DNA of 64,000 nt from Devosia sp. 1566 (lineage in GTDB: Bacteria; Pseudomonadota; Alphaproteobacteria; Rhizobiales; Devosiaceae), in assembly GCF_004005995.1 (NCBI RefSeq), contig NZ_CP034767.1:1922001-1986000 (forward strand), written 5' to 3'. The notes below the pieces were generated by a model. The model did no database searches, was not told where the DNA came from, and saw nothing but the letters and a program-made list of their open reading frames with translations. This document shows positions 24,996 to 33,754 of the stretch, one piece after another (position 1 is the stretch's first letter; each line of letters starts with the position of its first letter). The translations under genes and the position numbers were made by a program.

Positions 24996-25721
24996 ATGCC
25001 GATCGTCATTCTGGACGATGTGAAGAAAAGTTTCGGCTCGGTGGACGTCCTGCGTGGCGTTTCTTTTGCGGTCGAGAAGGGGCAGGTCCTTGCGCTGATT
25101 GGCGCCAGCGGCTCGGGCAAGAGCACGGCCTTGCGCTGCATTGACCGGCTCGAGACCATCGATTCGGGCCGCATCGAGGTGTGCGGGCACCGTTTGGAAA
25201 ACCCCAAGCTCAGCCTGCGCGACCTGCGCCTCGACGTTGGGATCGTCTTTCAGAGCTACAACCTCTTCCCGCATTTGACCATCGAGCAGAACATCATGCT
25301 TGGGCCCACCACGGTCAAGAAGCTCAAAAAGGCCGATGCCCGCGAGATCGCTCGCGACGTGCTCACCAAGGTCGGCCTCGAGCATAAGGCCAATGACTTT
25401 CCCGAACAGCTCTCAGGGGGGCAGCAGCAGCGTGCCGCCATCGCCCGCTCCCTGGCCATGCAACCGCAGGTCATGTTGTTCGACGAAGTCACCTCCGCGC
25501 TCGACCCAAAATTGACCGGTGAGGTGCTGCGCGTGATCGAAAGCCTCGCCGACAGTGGCATGACCATGATCATGGTCACCCACGAGATGAACTTCGCCCG
25601 CAAGATCGCGGACAAGGTGGTGTTCATGCACCAGGGCCTTGTTCACGAGCAAGGCGACGCGTCGATCCTGTCCAAGCCCGAAACCGCTGCGCTCCAGGAC
25701 TTCGTCTCCAACGAGCTTTGA
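24996..25721 (+). CDS. polar amino acid-type ABC transporter ATPase (GlnQ/HisP family)
   Basis: 241 residues. Start at the second ATG (24996) because GGAGG lies directly before it. Walker [10 protein letters not shown] (36-44), Q-loop [10 protein letters not shown], signature LSGGQQQR (139-146), Walker B VMLFDE (159-164), switch His in VTHEM. Drives the importer formed with the two permeases upstream. Confidence 0.93.
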   Translation: MPIVILDDVKKSFGSVDVLRGVSFAVEKGQVLALIGASGSGKSTALRCIDRLETIDSGRIEVCGHRLENPKLSLRDLRLDVGIVFQSYNLFPHLTIEQNIMLGPTTVKKLKKADAREIARDVLTKVGLEHKANDFPEQLSGGQQQRAAIARSLAMQPQVMLFDEVTSALDPKLTGEVLRVIESLADSGMTMIMVTHEMNFARKIADKVVFMHQGLVHEQGDASILSKPETAALQDFVSNEL

Positions 25722-25753
25722 GTGCGGCGTCAACAACTACCAGGAGGAAAACT

Positions 25754-26551
25754 ATGTTGAATTTGAAGACCTTTACTGTCTCGGCCATGATGGTCGGCGC
25801 GTTTTTGGCCGGCGCCATGCCCGCGCATGCCGACTTGCTCGAGGACATCATGGCGGCGGGCAATATCCGCATTTCGACCGATCTGGCCATGGTCCCATCG
25901 GGCATGCTCGACGGCGCGATGACCCCGATCGGCTCGGACGTGGAGACCGCCCAGCTGCTCGCCGCCGACTGGGGGCTCGAGCTGGAGATCATCTCCACCA
26001 CCGGCGCCACGCGCATCCCCAATCTGCAGACTAACAAGGCCGATATCGTGATTTCGACCTTGTCGGTGACCGATCAGCGCAAGGAAGTCATCGACTTCTC
26101 GCGGCCATATGCGGCCGTGATCTCGGTTGTCGGCGCGCCTGCCGCAACCGAAATCACCGACTGGGAAGATCTGCGTGGCACCCCCATCAGCGTCGTGCGC
26201 GGCACCACCCAAGACAGTGAGCTGACGGCGATGGCCGGGGAAAAGGGCATCGAGGTCGTTCGCTACGAAGACGACGCCACGCTTGTGACCGCAGCGATCA
26301 GCGGCCAGGCTGCCGCTGTGGCGACCTCAGCGACCGTGGTCAACCAGATCAAGCAACGCAATACCGAGCTCTCCTTTGAGCCAAAGGTGACGATCCGTAC
26401 CCTCGACGTGGCGATTGGCGTACGCAAGGGCGAAGAGGCGCTCGTGGCCAAGCTCAACGAGTGGATTTCCGCCAACATGGCCAATGGCAAGCTCAACGAA
26501 ATCTACCTCAAGTACCACGGCTCTCCGCTGCCTGAAGAACTCCAGCAGTAG
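25754..26551 (+). CDS. family-3 extracellular solute-binding protein
   Basis: 265 residues from ATG 25754, after AGGAGGAAAACT. Signal peptide about 1-26 ending in AHA. Family-3 landmarks: GNIRISTDLAMVP in the first lobe, NKADIVISTLSVTDQRKEVIDFSRPY in the hinge region and the second lobe after WEDLRGTPISVVRGTTQD. Such proteins bind amino acids, opines or related small charged molecules; RpiB next door raises the possibility of a sugar-linked ligand. Last gene of the operon; a strong hairpin follows. Confidence 0.92.
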   Translation: MLNLKTFTVSAMMVGAFLAGAMPAHADLLEDIMAAGNIRISTDLAMVPSGMLDGAMTPIGSDVETAQLLAADWGLELEIISTTGATRIPNLQTNKADIVISTLSVTDQRKEVIDFSRPYAAVISVVGAPAATEITDWEDLRGTPISVVRGTTQDSELTAMAGEKGIEVVRYEDDATLVTAAISGQAAAVATSATVVNQIKQRNTELSFEPKVTIRTLDVAIGVRKGEEALVAKLNEWISANMANGKLNEIYLKYHGSPLPEELQQ

Positions 26552-26556
26552 AAGAC

Positions 26557-26592
26557 GCAGTTGCGGTGGCATCCCATTGCCACCGCAACTGC
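26557..26592 (+). terminator. strong hairpin after the binding-protein gene
   Basis: GCAGTTGCGGTGGCA and TGCCACCGCAACTGC are perfect 15-base arms around a 6-base loop, 6 bases past the stop codon. No T-run follows, so it may act as an mRNA-stabilising end or a bidirectional block as much as a classical terminator. Confidence 0.7.
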
Positions 26593-26861
26593 AGCAAAGA
26601 TTGGTACACAACCCAGCCAGCACGAACTGAAACGCTCTGGGCTTCCATCCGCATCGTTGGACTTTTTTCCGTAGCCCGATAATTACGGAGGCCGGTGTGC
26701 TGGGCGGCCAGATGGAGCACCTGGCAGTCGCCGAACCGGCATTCGACCAGATCCTCGTCTGTCCTGGCCCGATTGGGAAGGCAGCTATAGAAGATGGCGA
26801 GCCACCACAGGGTGGGACAGACAGTGCTAGCGTATTCGCGCGCCCCGTACGCAAGTGACAA

Positions 26862-27113
26862 TCAGAACGAAGCTTGCTCCGGCCCTAAAGAGCCCAAGAG
26901 TTCAGAAACCCCGCGGCAGAAGCGCCCCATTTCAGCCATTTTGGATACCTTTTCCATTTCCTGAAAGCGGTCGTCCGGCCACATCGTGGCAACGTCACAA
27001 CGGTGGTGGGAAGCTGCGGTAGGCGGCAAAAGCAATGCTTCCAGCTCTCTGAACAACTCGCTCGCGTACTGCGGTGAGATTGTGCGCCCAAAAATGTCGG
27101 TCAAACGCATCAT
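26862..27113 (-). CDS. possible small protein, 83 residues
   Basis: From ATG 27113 the frame reads MMRLTDIFGRTISPQYASEL, then ELEALLLPPTAASHHRCDVA and WPDDRFQEMEKVSKMAEMGR. The composition is plausible, but no ribosome site is seen and no family is recognised. It follows the broken DUF4238 gene on the same strand and may be debris. Confidence 0.35.
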   Translation of the reverse strand: MMRLTDIFGRTISPQYASELFRELEALLLPPTAASHHRCDVATMWPDDRFQEMEKVSKMAEMGRFCRGVSELLGSLGPEQASF

Positions 27114-27198
27114 GAGTGAGGACGGCACCAGGATGCCCGCCGACTCAGCATCACCTCGCGCGCATTCGGCCTAACCATCCACCTCAGCACGCCAAACG

Positions 27199-27630
27199 GT
27201 CACTTCGCAGCCGCCAACCCGGCAACGTAGGCGTTCTCCTGCTTCGCCACCATATCGGCAGTGATCCGGGGCTGCGGCGTCTTGCCGAACCGGTTCTCGA
27301 CGAAGCGGATGTTGGCATCGTTCACGCCGTAGACTTATTTAACCGCGCTCTCGACCGTGTTCTTGTTGACCTCGGCCGCAAGCACCCTCGGCGCTGATGC
27401 CCAGAGGCCGTTGATGACGTCCGGATCATGGCTGGCGACGAATAGCCGCCTAGGTCCGATCGGCAGCGCTAGGTGCCCGCCCTTCTGCGCCAGCCCGTTA
27501 GTGCGGATCACAGGCCGGTCCGACGTCAGGAGCGGGTAGAAATGCGGTGGGAAAGTGTATATCCGCCAGATCATGCTGTTGATCCTCTCCCCGACGGCCG
27601 GGTGATCGACTAGGGAAAAGAAGATCTCAA
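27199..27630 (-). pseudogene. DUF4238 family gene, interrupted and 5'-truncated
   Basis: The frame reads INSMIWRIYTFPPHFYPLLT, SDRPVIRTNG, GHLALPIGPRRLFVAS and NKNTVESAVK, the typical DUF4238 core (h-T-S-D-x-P-h, A-L-P-h-x-P). A TAA at 27335-27337 then interrupts it where family members have Y-V-Y-G. The same frame continues VYGVNDANIRFVENRFGKTP to a normal end at 27199. The N-terminal half expected for the family is absent: homology ends at about 27630 where a divergent small gene begins. DUF4238 proteins are of unknown function and often lie in variable islands. Confidence 0.72.
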
Positions 27631-27634
27631 ACAG

Positions 27635-27871
27635 GTGCTGCTCGACCTCAACCTCGGGATGAACGTCGGCATGTCGATGTCGGGGCCGTCGCATGACTTT
27701 ATCCTGGGCCGAATGTTTGAGTTCATCACCAGCGATGCCTTCGACGACATCGCCAAGGAAGACCCTTCCGGCGTGCCGCGAGACATCGCGGACTGGATCA
27801 CCGACGACGAACTGCTCAAGGTCTATGCCGAGATGAAATACCGGGCATCGAACTGCGGGCTTCTTTCATGA
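27635..27871 (+). CDS. small unknown protein coupled to the TIR gene (possibly a 5'-truncated gene)
   Basis: 78 residues from GTG 27635; the frame is open from 27614. It reads LDLNLGMNVGMSMSGPSHDF, GRMFEFITSDAFDDIAKEDP and DWITDDELLKVYAEMKYRA. The stop TGA overlaps the ATG of the TIR gene (ATGA at 27868), a strong sign the two are expressed together. No family is recognised. Because it abuts the truncated DUF4238 gene head-to-head, its own 5' part may also be lost. Confidence 0.55.
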   Translation: MLLDLNLGMNVGMSMSGPSHDFILGRMFEFITSDAFDDIAKEDPSGVPRDIADWITDDELLKVYAEMKYRASNCGLLS

Positions 27872-28806
27872 CGGACTACGAATACGACCTTGCCTTTAGC
27901 TTCACTTTTCAGGACGAAGGCGTCGCCACCCAGCTGAACGACCTGCTGGCGCCGAAGATGAAAACCTTCATCTATTACGATCGCCAGAAGGAACTTGCCG
28001 GCACAGACGGGCAGGAAACCTTCAGCGCCGTCTATGGCGCCAAGGCGCGCTGCGTTGCCATCCTCTACCGGCCGGAATGGGGCACCACGCGCTGGACCCG
28101 CGTCGAGATGGACGCGATCAAGCACCGCTACCTGAACGACGGGTGGAATTTCGCGACGTTCATCGCCACGGTCGACAACCCGGTCATGCCACCATGGTTG
28201 CCACAGCAGCGGCTCTACGCCAGCTTGCCGCGGTTCGGCGTCGCTTCTGCCGCGGCCGTCCTCGAGGCCCGGGTGACGGAGCAAGGCGGGCAGCCCAATG
28301 AGGAGTCAGTCATCGATCGGGCGGCCCGGTTCAAGCGCGAGCAGGAATTCCGTGACGAGGCGGGGCAGTTTCAGAGAAGCGAGCGAGGAGTGCAGGCTGC
28401 CAGGGTAGCGTTCGCCGAGTTCTCGGAGGCGCTGGAGGCCGCCGTGGCAGCCTTGAAACCGTCGATCCCCCAGATCGCTTTCCAGGAGTCGCAAGGCTAC
28501 CGGATCGTCCAGGGACTCTATCCGACGAACATGATCGCGAACTTCCGCACTCGCTACGCGAACGCCCTCGACGAAGCCAATATGGAAATCAAGCTCTACA
28601 AGGGCTTTCCCGACATTCCCGGCTATCGAGGCTCGATCAGCCAGGCCAGCACGCTTAGAAGCATGAAGCTGCAGTATCGGCTCGTCGGGCCCGGTAGGAT
28701 GGCCTACGTCACGGCTGACGCCAAGGCCCTGGAATTCTCCCCGACGCAGCTCGCCGAGGTGGCGTTAAAGTTCTACATGGACGTGGCAGAAAAGCAGAAG
28801 GCCTAG
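27868..28806 (+). CDS. TIR-domain protein, candidate NADase or defence effector
   Basis: 312 residues. Residues about 5-125 form a TIR-like domain: strand A YDLAFSFTFQDEGVATQLND, strand B MKTFIYYDRQ, strand C KARCVAILYRPEW and the helix with WTRVEMDAIKHR. Glu80, four residues after Trp76, sits where bacterial TIR NADases have the catalytic glutamate. A variable linker (130-185) is followed by a C-terminal alpha/beta region of about 110 residues (PQIAFQESQGYRIVQGLYPT; LVGPGRMAYVTADAKALEF; VALKFYMDVAEKQ) that I do not recognise and that could be the sensor. Overlaps the upstream small gene by 4 bases. The defence role is an inference from domain type and context. Confidence 0.8.
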   Translation: MTDYEYDLAFSFTFQDEGVATQLNDLLAPKMKTFIYYDRQKELAGTDGQETFSAVYGAKARCVAILYRPEWGTTRWTRVEMDAIKHRYLNDGWNFATFIATVDNPVMPPWLPQQRLYASLPRFGVASAAAVLEARVTEQGGQPNEESVIDRAARFKREQEFRDEAGQFQRSERGVQAARVAFAEFSEALEAAVAALKPSIPQIAFQESQGYRIVQGLYPTNMIANFRTRYANALDEANMEIKLYKGFPDIPGYRGSISQASTLRSMKLQYRLVGPGRMAYVTADAKALEFSPTQLAEVALKFYMDVAEKQKA

Positions 28807-29035
28807 AGGCCGTAGCCGGTTCTTAATGGGCGAAGCCGAAACATTTGTCCGCTTTGGACCCGACTCAGCCACCGTCCCATTTGGACGTCGAACGCCCGCT
28901 CTGGATAGACGACCACTAAGCTGTCGGTCCGGAGGCAGCCCAAACTCGTCACCGGCCACTTAGGTGGCCAGTGTCTGCTTTTGACCGCTTCGAATAAAAG
29001 CGGACAGACTGCTGTCGGCCCCGCTTTAGACAAGC

Positions 29036-29950
29036 TTAGTCAGGTCGTCTCCTGCCGCCGTATCGCGTGTGCAGGCTACCTGAAATCTGGTCGACGAACT
29101 TGGAGGCAGCGACGGACAGCGATCGTCCCCGCAACTGGCCCAGCACCAATTGGGTCAGCGGCATGTCCCGGTGATCGATCTCGCGCGCCACAAGGTTGCT
29201 GTTTCCCTGAGGGATGCCCGGCCGTATCTGAAAGGAAATGACCTGCTCGCTTCCAGCATAGCTGCGCAGGACCTCGAATGAGTCGGACTCGACCACGGTA
29301 TTGACCGGCAAGGCGGCGCGAACAATGGCGCCCTGCAACAGGTGCCGGATGGCCAGCGAAGGGCCGGGCATTGCGATTGGATATTGGAGGCATTCCCGCA
29401 ATCGCAGGGTCCGGGCCGCGGCCAGGGGATGGTCCTTACTCATCAGGGCGCATAGCGGCTGGTGGATAACCAGCAGCGGCTGGAACTCTGGCGCCGGCGG
29501 CGGGGCGATCACCAGCGCGACATCGGCCTCGAAGGCGGTAACCGCTTCGACGGCGTGGATATGGTCGCGTACCAGCACCGAAAAAGAGACGAGCGCGTGC
29601 TGCGCCCGATAGACCGCAATTTCGTGGGGGATGAGATCGTGGGCGAAGGCCTGGCTGGAAGCGATGGTCACATGACCGCGGCGGATCCCTGAAAGATCAG
29701 CGATCTGCGAGCGCAACCGCTCGAAATCGGAGAGCTGCGCCCGGATGTGGCGCACGACCAGTTCGCCGGCCGCATTGAGCCGCATGCCTTGCGGCATGCG
29801 CTCGAAAACGGGCGTGCCCAGTTCGGCCTCGAAGTCCTGGATACGGCGGGTCAAAGCCGATGGCGTGATTGACAGGCGCTCGGCGCTTCGGCGGATCGAG
29901 CCGCTGCCGGCCACATCGTCAATGCATTGCAGTGTCTTGAGGTGCTTCAT
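29036..29950 (-). CDS. LysR-type transcriptional regulator
   Basis: 304 residues from ATG 29950. HTH near the N-terminus (LQCIDDVAGSGSIRRSAERL then SITPSALTRRIQDFEAELGTPVFER), and a periplasmic-binding-type effector domain from about 90 (RGHVTIASSQAFAHDLIP...). Transcribed away from the allophanate hydrolase operon that starts 118 bases to the right, the normal arrangement for a LysR activator and its target. Confidence 0.93.
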   Translation of the reverse strand: MKHLKTLQCIDDVAGSGSIRRSAERLSITPSALTRRIQDFEAELGTPVFERMPQGMRLNAAGELVVRHIRAQLSDFERLRSQIADLSGIRRGHVTIASSQAFAHDLIPHEIAVYRAQHALVSFSVLVRDHIHAVEAVTAFEADVALVIAPPPAPEFQPLLVIHQPLCALMSKDHPLAAARTLRLRECLQYPIAMPGPSLAIRHLLQGAIVRAALPVNTVVESDSFEVLRSYAGSEQVISFQIRPGIPQGNSNLVAREIDHRDMPLTQLVLGQLRGRSLSVAASKFVDQISGSLHTRYGGRRRPD

Positions 29951-30068
29951 CTGGATTCGCCTTTGGCGTCGTGTTGACGATTACGCAACATGGCGGTCGG
30001 AAAATAGCAATAGACGGCAACGGCATGGGCGCTACGGTAGGGTCAGCAAACCGACAGGGACCGCCGCC

Positions 30069-31940
30069 TTGACCAGTCTCGCAACATCTTCACTTGCGGC
30101 TTTTTCTGAAATCTCTGAACAGGTTGCCGCGTACCGCGCCGGTCGCGACGTCTTCCGCGATCTCGATGCCACCCTTGACGCCGTAGAAGTCGAAGGGCTT
30201 CCCGTTTGGATTTCCGTGATGCCGCGCCACCAGGCGCATACATTGCTGGCAGCGGCAAAGGCTCGGCTCGATGCCGGCGCGTACATGCCGCTGTTCGGCA
30301 TCCCGTTCGGGGTCAAGGACAACATTGATGTTGCGGGTCTCGAGACCACCGCCGGGTGCCCGCAGTTCGCCTATAAGCCCCAGGCATCCGCTTTCGTGGT
30401 CGACCGCCTGATCGAGGCCGGGGCGATCCCCGTTGGCAAGACCAATCTCGACCAATTCGCGACCGGGCTGAATGGGACGCGGTCGCCTTTTGGCATTCCG
30501 TCCTGCGCCTTCGACGCAGGCTATGTATCCGGCGGCTCGAGCTCAGGTTCGGCAGTCGCGGTTGCCAAAGGCTTGGTGCCCTTTGCGCTGGGTACCGATA
30601 CGGCCGGATCAGGGCGGGTGCCGGCCGGTTTCAACAATATTGTGGGCCTGAAGCCGAGCAAGGGTCTGATCAGCACCCGGGGTGTGCTGCCGGCATGCCG
30701 CACGGTGGACTGCGTATCGATCCTGGCCTGCACGGCGCAAGATGCACTGAGCGTCCTGCACGTGGTAGCGGTGCCCGATGGCCAGGATGCCTATTCCCGG
30801 ACGAGCAGCCAAGCCCTGACGGCCACCAGCGTGAACGGCTTCCGCTTTGGTATATTGAACATGACCGTTCGGGCGCGATGCGCGCAGGATGTGGTGGCGC
30901 GATATGAGGCCGCCATCGCCAGCCTTGAAGGTCTGGGCGGGGCGCCGGTCATGATCGACTACGCGCCATTCGAGGAAGCCGCCTCGCTGCTCTATGCCGG
31001 CCCTTGGGTCGCCGAGCGCTACGCTGCGATCAGCGACTTTGCCCAGAGCCAGCCTGAGAGCATTCATCCCGTCGTACGCGAGATCGTGACATCGGGCACC
31101 CAGTATTCCGCAGTCGATGCCTTCACCGCGCAATACCGCCTGGCGGACCTGGCGCTGAAGGTCCGCACGGCGCTGGATAATGTCGATTTTCTGCTGGTCC
31201 CCACGGCGCCCGAGCACCCGACGATCGATGACATGCTGGCTGCCCCGGTGGCCCTGAATTCCAAACTAGGCCTATTCACCAATTTCGTGAACCTGCTGGA
31301 CATGGCGGCAATCTCCGTTCCGTTCGGCCGGGGCGACAAGGGGCTGCCTGTCGGCGTCACCCTTATTGGCCCGCAGTTCAGCGACGGCATGCTTGCCACA
31401 ATGGGCGACCGTCTCCAGCGCACCGATCCCGCGGCAAGGCTCGGCGCCGGCTCGACCGCTCTCACGCAGTCCAGCGCTGTCGTTCCTGTGATCAACGAGC
31501 AGGAAAGCATTCGCCTGGCGGTTGTGGGCGCGCATCTGCAGGGCCAGCCGCTCAACAAGCAGCTGACCGAGCGCGGCGCGAGACTGATCCTCACCACGCG
31601 CACGGCAAACGGCTACAGCCTCTATGCGCTGCCAAATTCGACGCCCGCCAAGCCAGGCCTGTCGCGCGATGGCGGGCCTGGCGGTATTGAAATCGAGCTC
31701 TGGGACGTGCCGGCGCGGGAATTCGGCAGCTTCGTTGCCGCCATTCCCAGCCCGCTCGGCATCGGCTCGGTGGAGACCGAGGACGGCGAGGTGGTCAAGG
31801 GCTTCATCTGTGAACACTACGCCCTCGCCGGTGCCGAGAACATTACTGCATATGGCGGCTGGCGAGGCTATCTCGCAGCCAGCTCGGCCAGTCAGAACAA
31901 CCCCACAACCGCCTTTGCCGCCCAGGAGTACAGGCTATGA
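30069..31940 (+). CDS. atzF: allophanate hydrolase
   Basis: 623 residues from TTG 30069, nine bases after CAGGGA; the frame extends further upstream, but that part overlaps the LysR gene and is unlike the family. The amidase-signature triad is visible: Lys83 in GVKDN, the cis-Ser region GGSSSGSA at 155-162 and nucleophile Ser181 in DTAGSGRVPA. The C-terminal 130 residues (from about 485: VVGAHLQGQPLNKQLTERGA, YSLYALPNSTPAKPGL, VKGFICEHYALAGAENIT) form the second, decarboxylating-type domain of AtzF/DUR1,2-C. It converts allophanate to ammonia and CO2 in urea, biuret or cyanurate breakdown. No urea carboxylase gene is adjacent, so allophanate probably comes from another route. Confidence 0.92.
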   Translation: MTSLATSSLAAFSEISEQVAAYRAGRDVFRDLDATLDAVEVEGLPVWISVMPRHQAHTLLAAAKARLDAGAYMPLFGIPFGVKDNIDVAGLETTAGCPQFAYKPQASAFVVDRLIEAGAIPVGKTNLDQFATGLNGTRSPFGIPSCAFDAGYVSGGSSSGSAVAVAKGLVPFALGTDTAGSGRVPAGFNNIVGLKPSKGLISTRGVLPACRTVDCVSILACTAQDALSVLHVVAVPDGQDAYSRTSSQALTATSVNGFRFGILNMTVRARCAQDVVARYEAAIASLEGLGGAPVMIDYAPFEEAASLLYAGPWVAERYAAISDFAQSQPESIHPVVREIVTSGTQYSAVDAFTAQYRLADLALKVRTALDNVDFLLVPTAPEHPTIDDMLAAPVALNSKLGLFTNFVNLLDMAAISVPFGRGDKGLPVGVTLIGPQFSDGMLATMGDRLQRTDPAARLGAGSTALTQSSAVVPVINEQESIRLAVVGAHLQGQPLNKQLTERGARLILTTRTANGYSLYALPNSTPAKPGLSRDGGPGGIEIELWDVPAREFGSFVAAIPSPLGIGSVETEDGEVVKGFICEHYALAGAENITAYGGWRGYLAASSASQNNPTTAFAAQEYRL

Positions 31941-32899
31941 TGAACAGACGCAAATTTCTCGCGACTACCGCCGCCAGTGCCGTTGCCACCGCCCTCATGC
32001 CCATGCCCTTCGTGCGGGCACAATCGGAGACGGTGATCAAGATGGGCGCGCTCAAGCTCATCCATTCCATCGCGCCGCACTTCTACGACCAGTTCACCCC
32101 AGCCGGCTACAAGGTCGAGGTCATTCCCTTCGAAAGCCCAACCGAGGGCAAGAACGCCGTCGTCACCAAGTCGGTCGATTTCGGCATGTTCGGCATTGCG
32201 GCCGCAACGCTGGGTGCAGCGGCAGGCGAGCCGATCGTCGTCATCGGCGGCGCCTGCAACAAGGGTATGGGTGTGGTGGCTGGCAAGGACAGCCCCATTG
32301 CGAGCATCGCCGACCTCAAGGGCATGCGGGTGGCGATCTGGCCCGGCTCGACACAGGAGGTTTTCATCCTCGAGCGCCTGCGCATGGAGGGGCTCTCGAT
32401 CACCGACATTACCCCGGTGCGCATCTCGTTCAGCGAAATGCACCTGGCGCTGGCGCGTGGCGACATCGACGCCTATGTCGGCGCCGAGCCGGCGCCGGGC
32501 GTCAGCCTGGCCTCGGGCGTTGGCAAGATCGTCGAATATCCCTATGGCACCGAGATGGGCGCGCTCAACATGATCTTCGGCGCCCATAGCGATACGCTCG
32601 CCGAACGCCCCGAATTGGCCAGTGTCATTCTCGACATTCATCGTCAGGCCTCCGAATACGCCATGGCCAACCCCGAGGCGATGGTCGAAATGGCGGTCAT
32701 GAAGCTGGGGCAGCAGCGCGACGCCATCGAGCTGTCGGCACCCAATGTCGAGCTGACCTGGTATTTTGGCGAGACCGAACTGAACCAGTCCAAGATCTAC
32801 GCCCAGCACATGGTCGAACTTAACCAGATACAGGCGCTCCCCGATTTTGAGACGCTTTTTGACACTCGCTTCGTCGAGGAACTCAAGCAGAAGGTCTAA
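31937..32899 (+). CDS. NMT1/THI5-like ABC transporter substrate-binding protein
   Basis: 320 residues, overlapping the hydrolase gene by 4 bases (ATGA). Tat-type signal: RRKFLATTAASAVATAL with cleavage near AQS. The mature part fits the SsuA/TauA/NMT1 class: IKMGALKLIHSIAPHFY, EGKNAVVTKSVDFGMFGIAA and LARGDIDAYVGAEPAPG. These bind sulfonates, pyrimidines, taurine, riboflavin or urea-like compounds; operon context points to a nitrogen-rich small molecule. Confidence 0.9.
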   Translation: MMNRRKFLATTAASAVATALMPMPFVRAQSETVIKMGALKLIHSIAPHFYDQFTPAGYKVEVIPFESPTEGKNAVVTKSVDFGMFGIAAATLGAAAGEPIVVIGGACNKGMGVVAGKDSPIASIADLKGMRVAIWPGSTQEVFILERLRMEGLSITDITPVRISFSEMHLALARGDIDAYVGAEPAPGVSLASGVGKIVEYPYGTEMGALNMIFGAHSDTLAERPELASVILDIHRQASEYAMANPEAMVEMAVMKLGQQRDAIELSAPNVELTWYFGETELNQSKIYAQHMVELNQIQALPDFETLFDTRFVEELKQKV

Positions 32900-32902
32900 G
32901 CC

Positions 32903-33754
32903 ATGAGCATTGCGGCCGACCGGACCACCACCCCGCCCGCCGCTGCGGCTCCTCGGAGGCAATCTGCCTTCGAGGGGTCCCGGCTCCGCGGACCCGCTTT
33001 GGCGTTGATCCTGCCACTGCTGCTGCTGGCGGCCTGGCACCTGGCAACGACAGGCGAGGGCTATAGTCTCATTCCCCCGCCCTCGGCGGTGGCGATCGCC
33101 TTCTATGACCTGGCCGTCGGGGGCGTGCGCAATGACCTGTTCAGCGGCACGCTGCTGAATCACGTCATTGCCTCGGTGTCCCGTGTCTATGGTGGCTTCT
33201 TCCTCGCCGTCATCGTCGCGCTGCCGCTTGGGCTGATGATCGGCCGCATCCCGACGGTACGGCAGATGTTCGACCCCATGCTGCAGATCCTGCGGCCAAT
33301 ACCAGTGACAGCTTGGCTGCCCCTAGCCATGATCATTTTCGGTATCGGGCCGACCTCGGCAATCTTCCTCGTCTTCCTAGGCGCCTTCTATCCGATCCTG
33401 ATCAATACCGTGTTCGGCGTGCGCTCCGTCGAGTTGCGGCTGTTCGAGGCGGCCAGCATGCTCGGCTGCACCCCATCGGCCCAATTCACCAAGGTGGTGC
33501 TGCCGGCGGCTCTGCCGGCGATCTTCACCGGCCTGCGCCTGGGGCTCGGCTTTGCCTGGATGATCATCGTCATCGGCGAAATGACCGGTGTCTCGGTCGG
33601 ACTGGGCGCCATCATCATGGAAGCGCGCCAGCTGTCGCGCACTGAGATCGTCATCTGCGGCATGATTGCGATCGGCGTGGCCGGTTTTATTTCCGACCGC
33701 ATCATCCTGATGATCGGCCGCAAGCTTTTGTCCTGGAGTCCCAACCATGTCTAG
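32903..33754 (+). CDS. ABC transporter permease (SsuC/TauC family)
   Basis: 283 residues, 3 bases after the binding-protein gene. About six membrane helices; the EAA loop reads FEAASMLGCTPSAQFTKVVLPAALPAIFTGLR, family-typical. Unusual proline/alanine-rich cytoplasmic N-terminus (TTTPPAAAAPRR). Overlaps the ATPase gene by 8 bases. Confidence 0.9.
   Translation: MSIAADRTTTPPAAAAPRRQSAFEGSRLRGPALALILPLLLLAAWHLATTGEGYSLIPPPSAVAIAFYDLAVGGVRNDLFSGTLLNHVIASVSRVYGGFFLAVIVALPLGLMIGRIPTVRQMFDPMLQILRPIPVTAWLPLAMIIFGIGPTSAIFLVFLGAFYPILINTVFGVRSVELRLFEAASMLGCTPSAQFTKVVLPAALPAIFTGLRLGLGFAWMIIVIGEMTGVSVGLGAIIMEARQLSRTEIVICGMIAIGVAGFISDRIILMIGRKLLSWSPNHV

Noticed and set aside
28807..29035. Region between the TIR and LysR genes with a GGCCAC-TTAG-GTGGCC hairpin
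   Set aside because: Only a 6-base stem without a T-run; too weak to call a terminator.
29745..30068. Upstream extension of the allophanate hydrolase frame
   Set aside because: It overlaps the divergent LysR gene and exceeds the family length; TTG 30069 with AGGGA gives the normal 623 residues.
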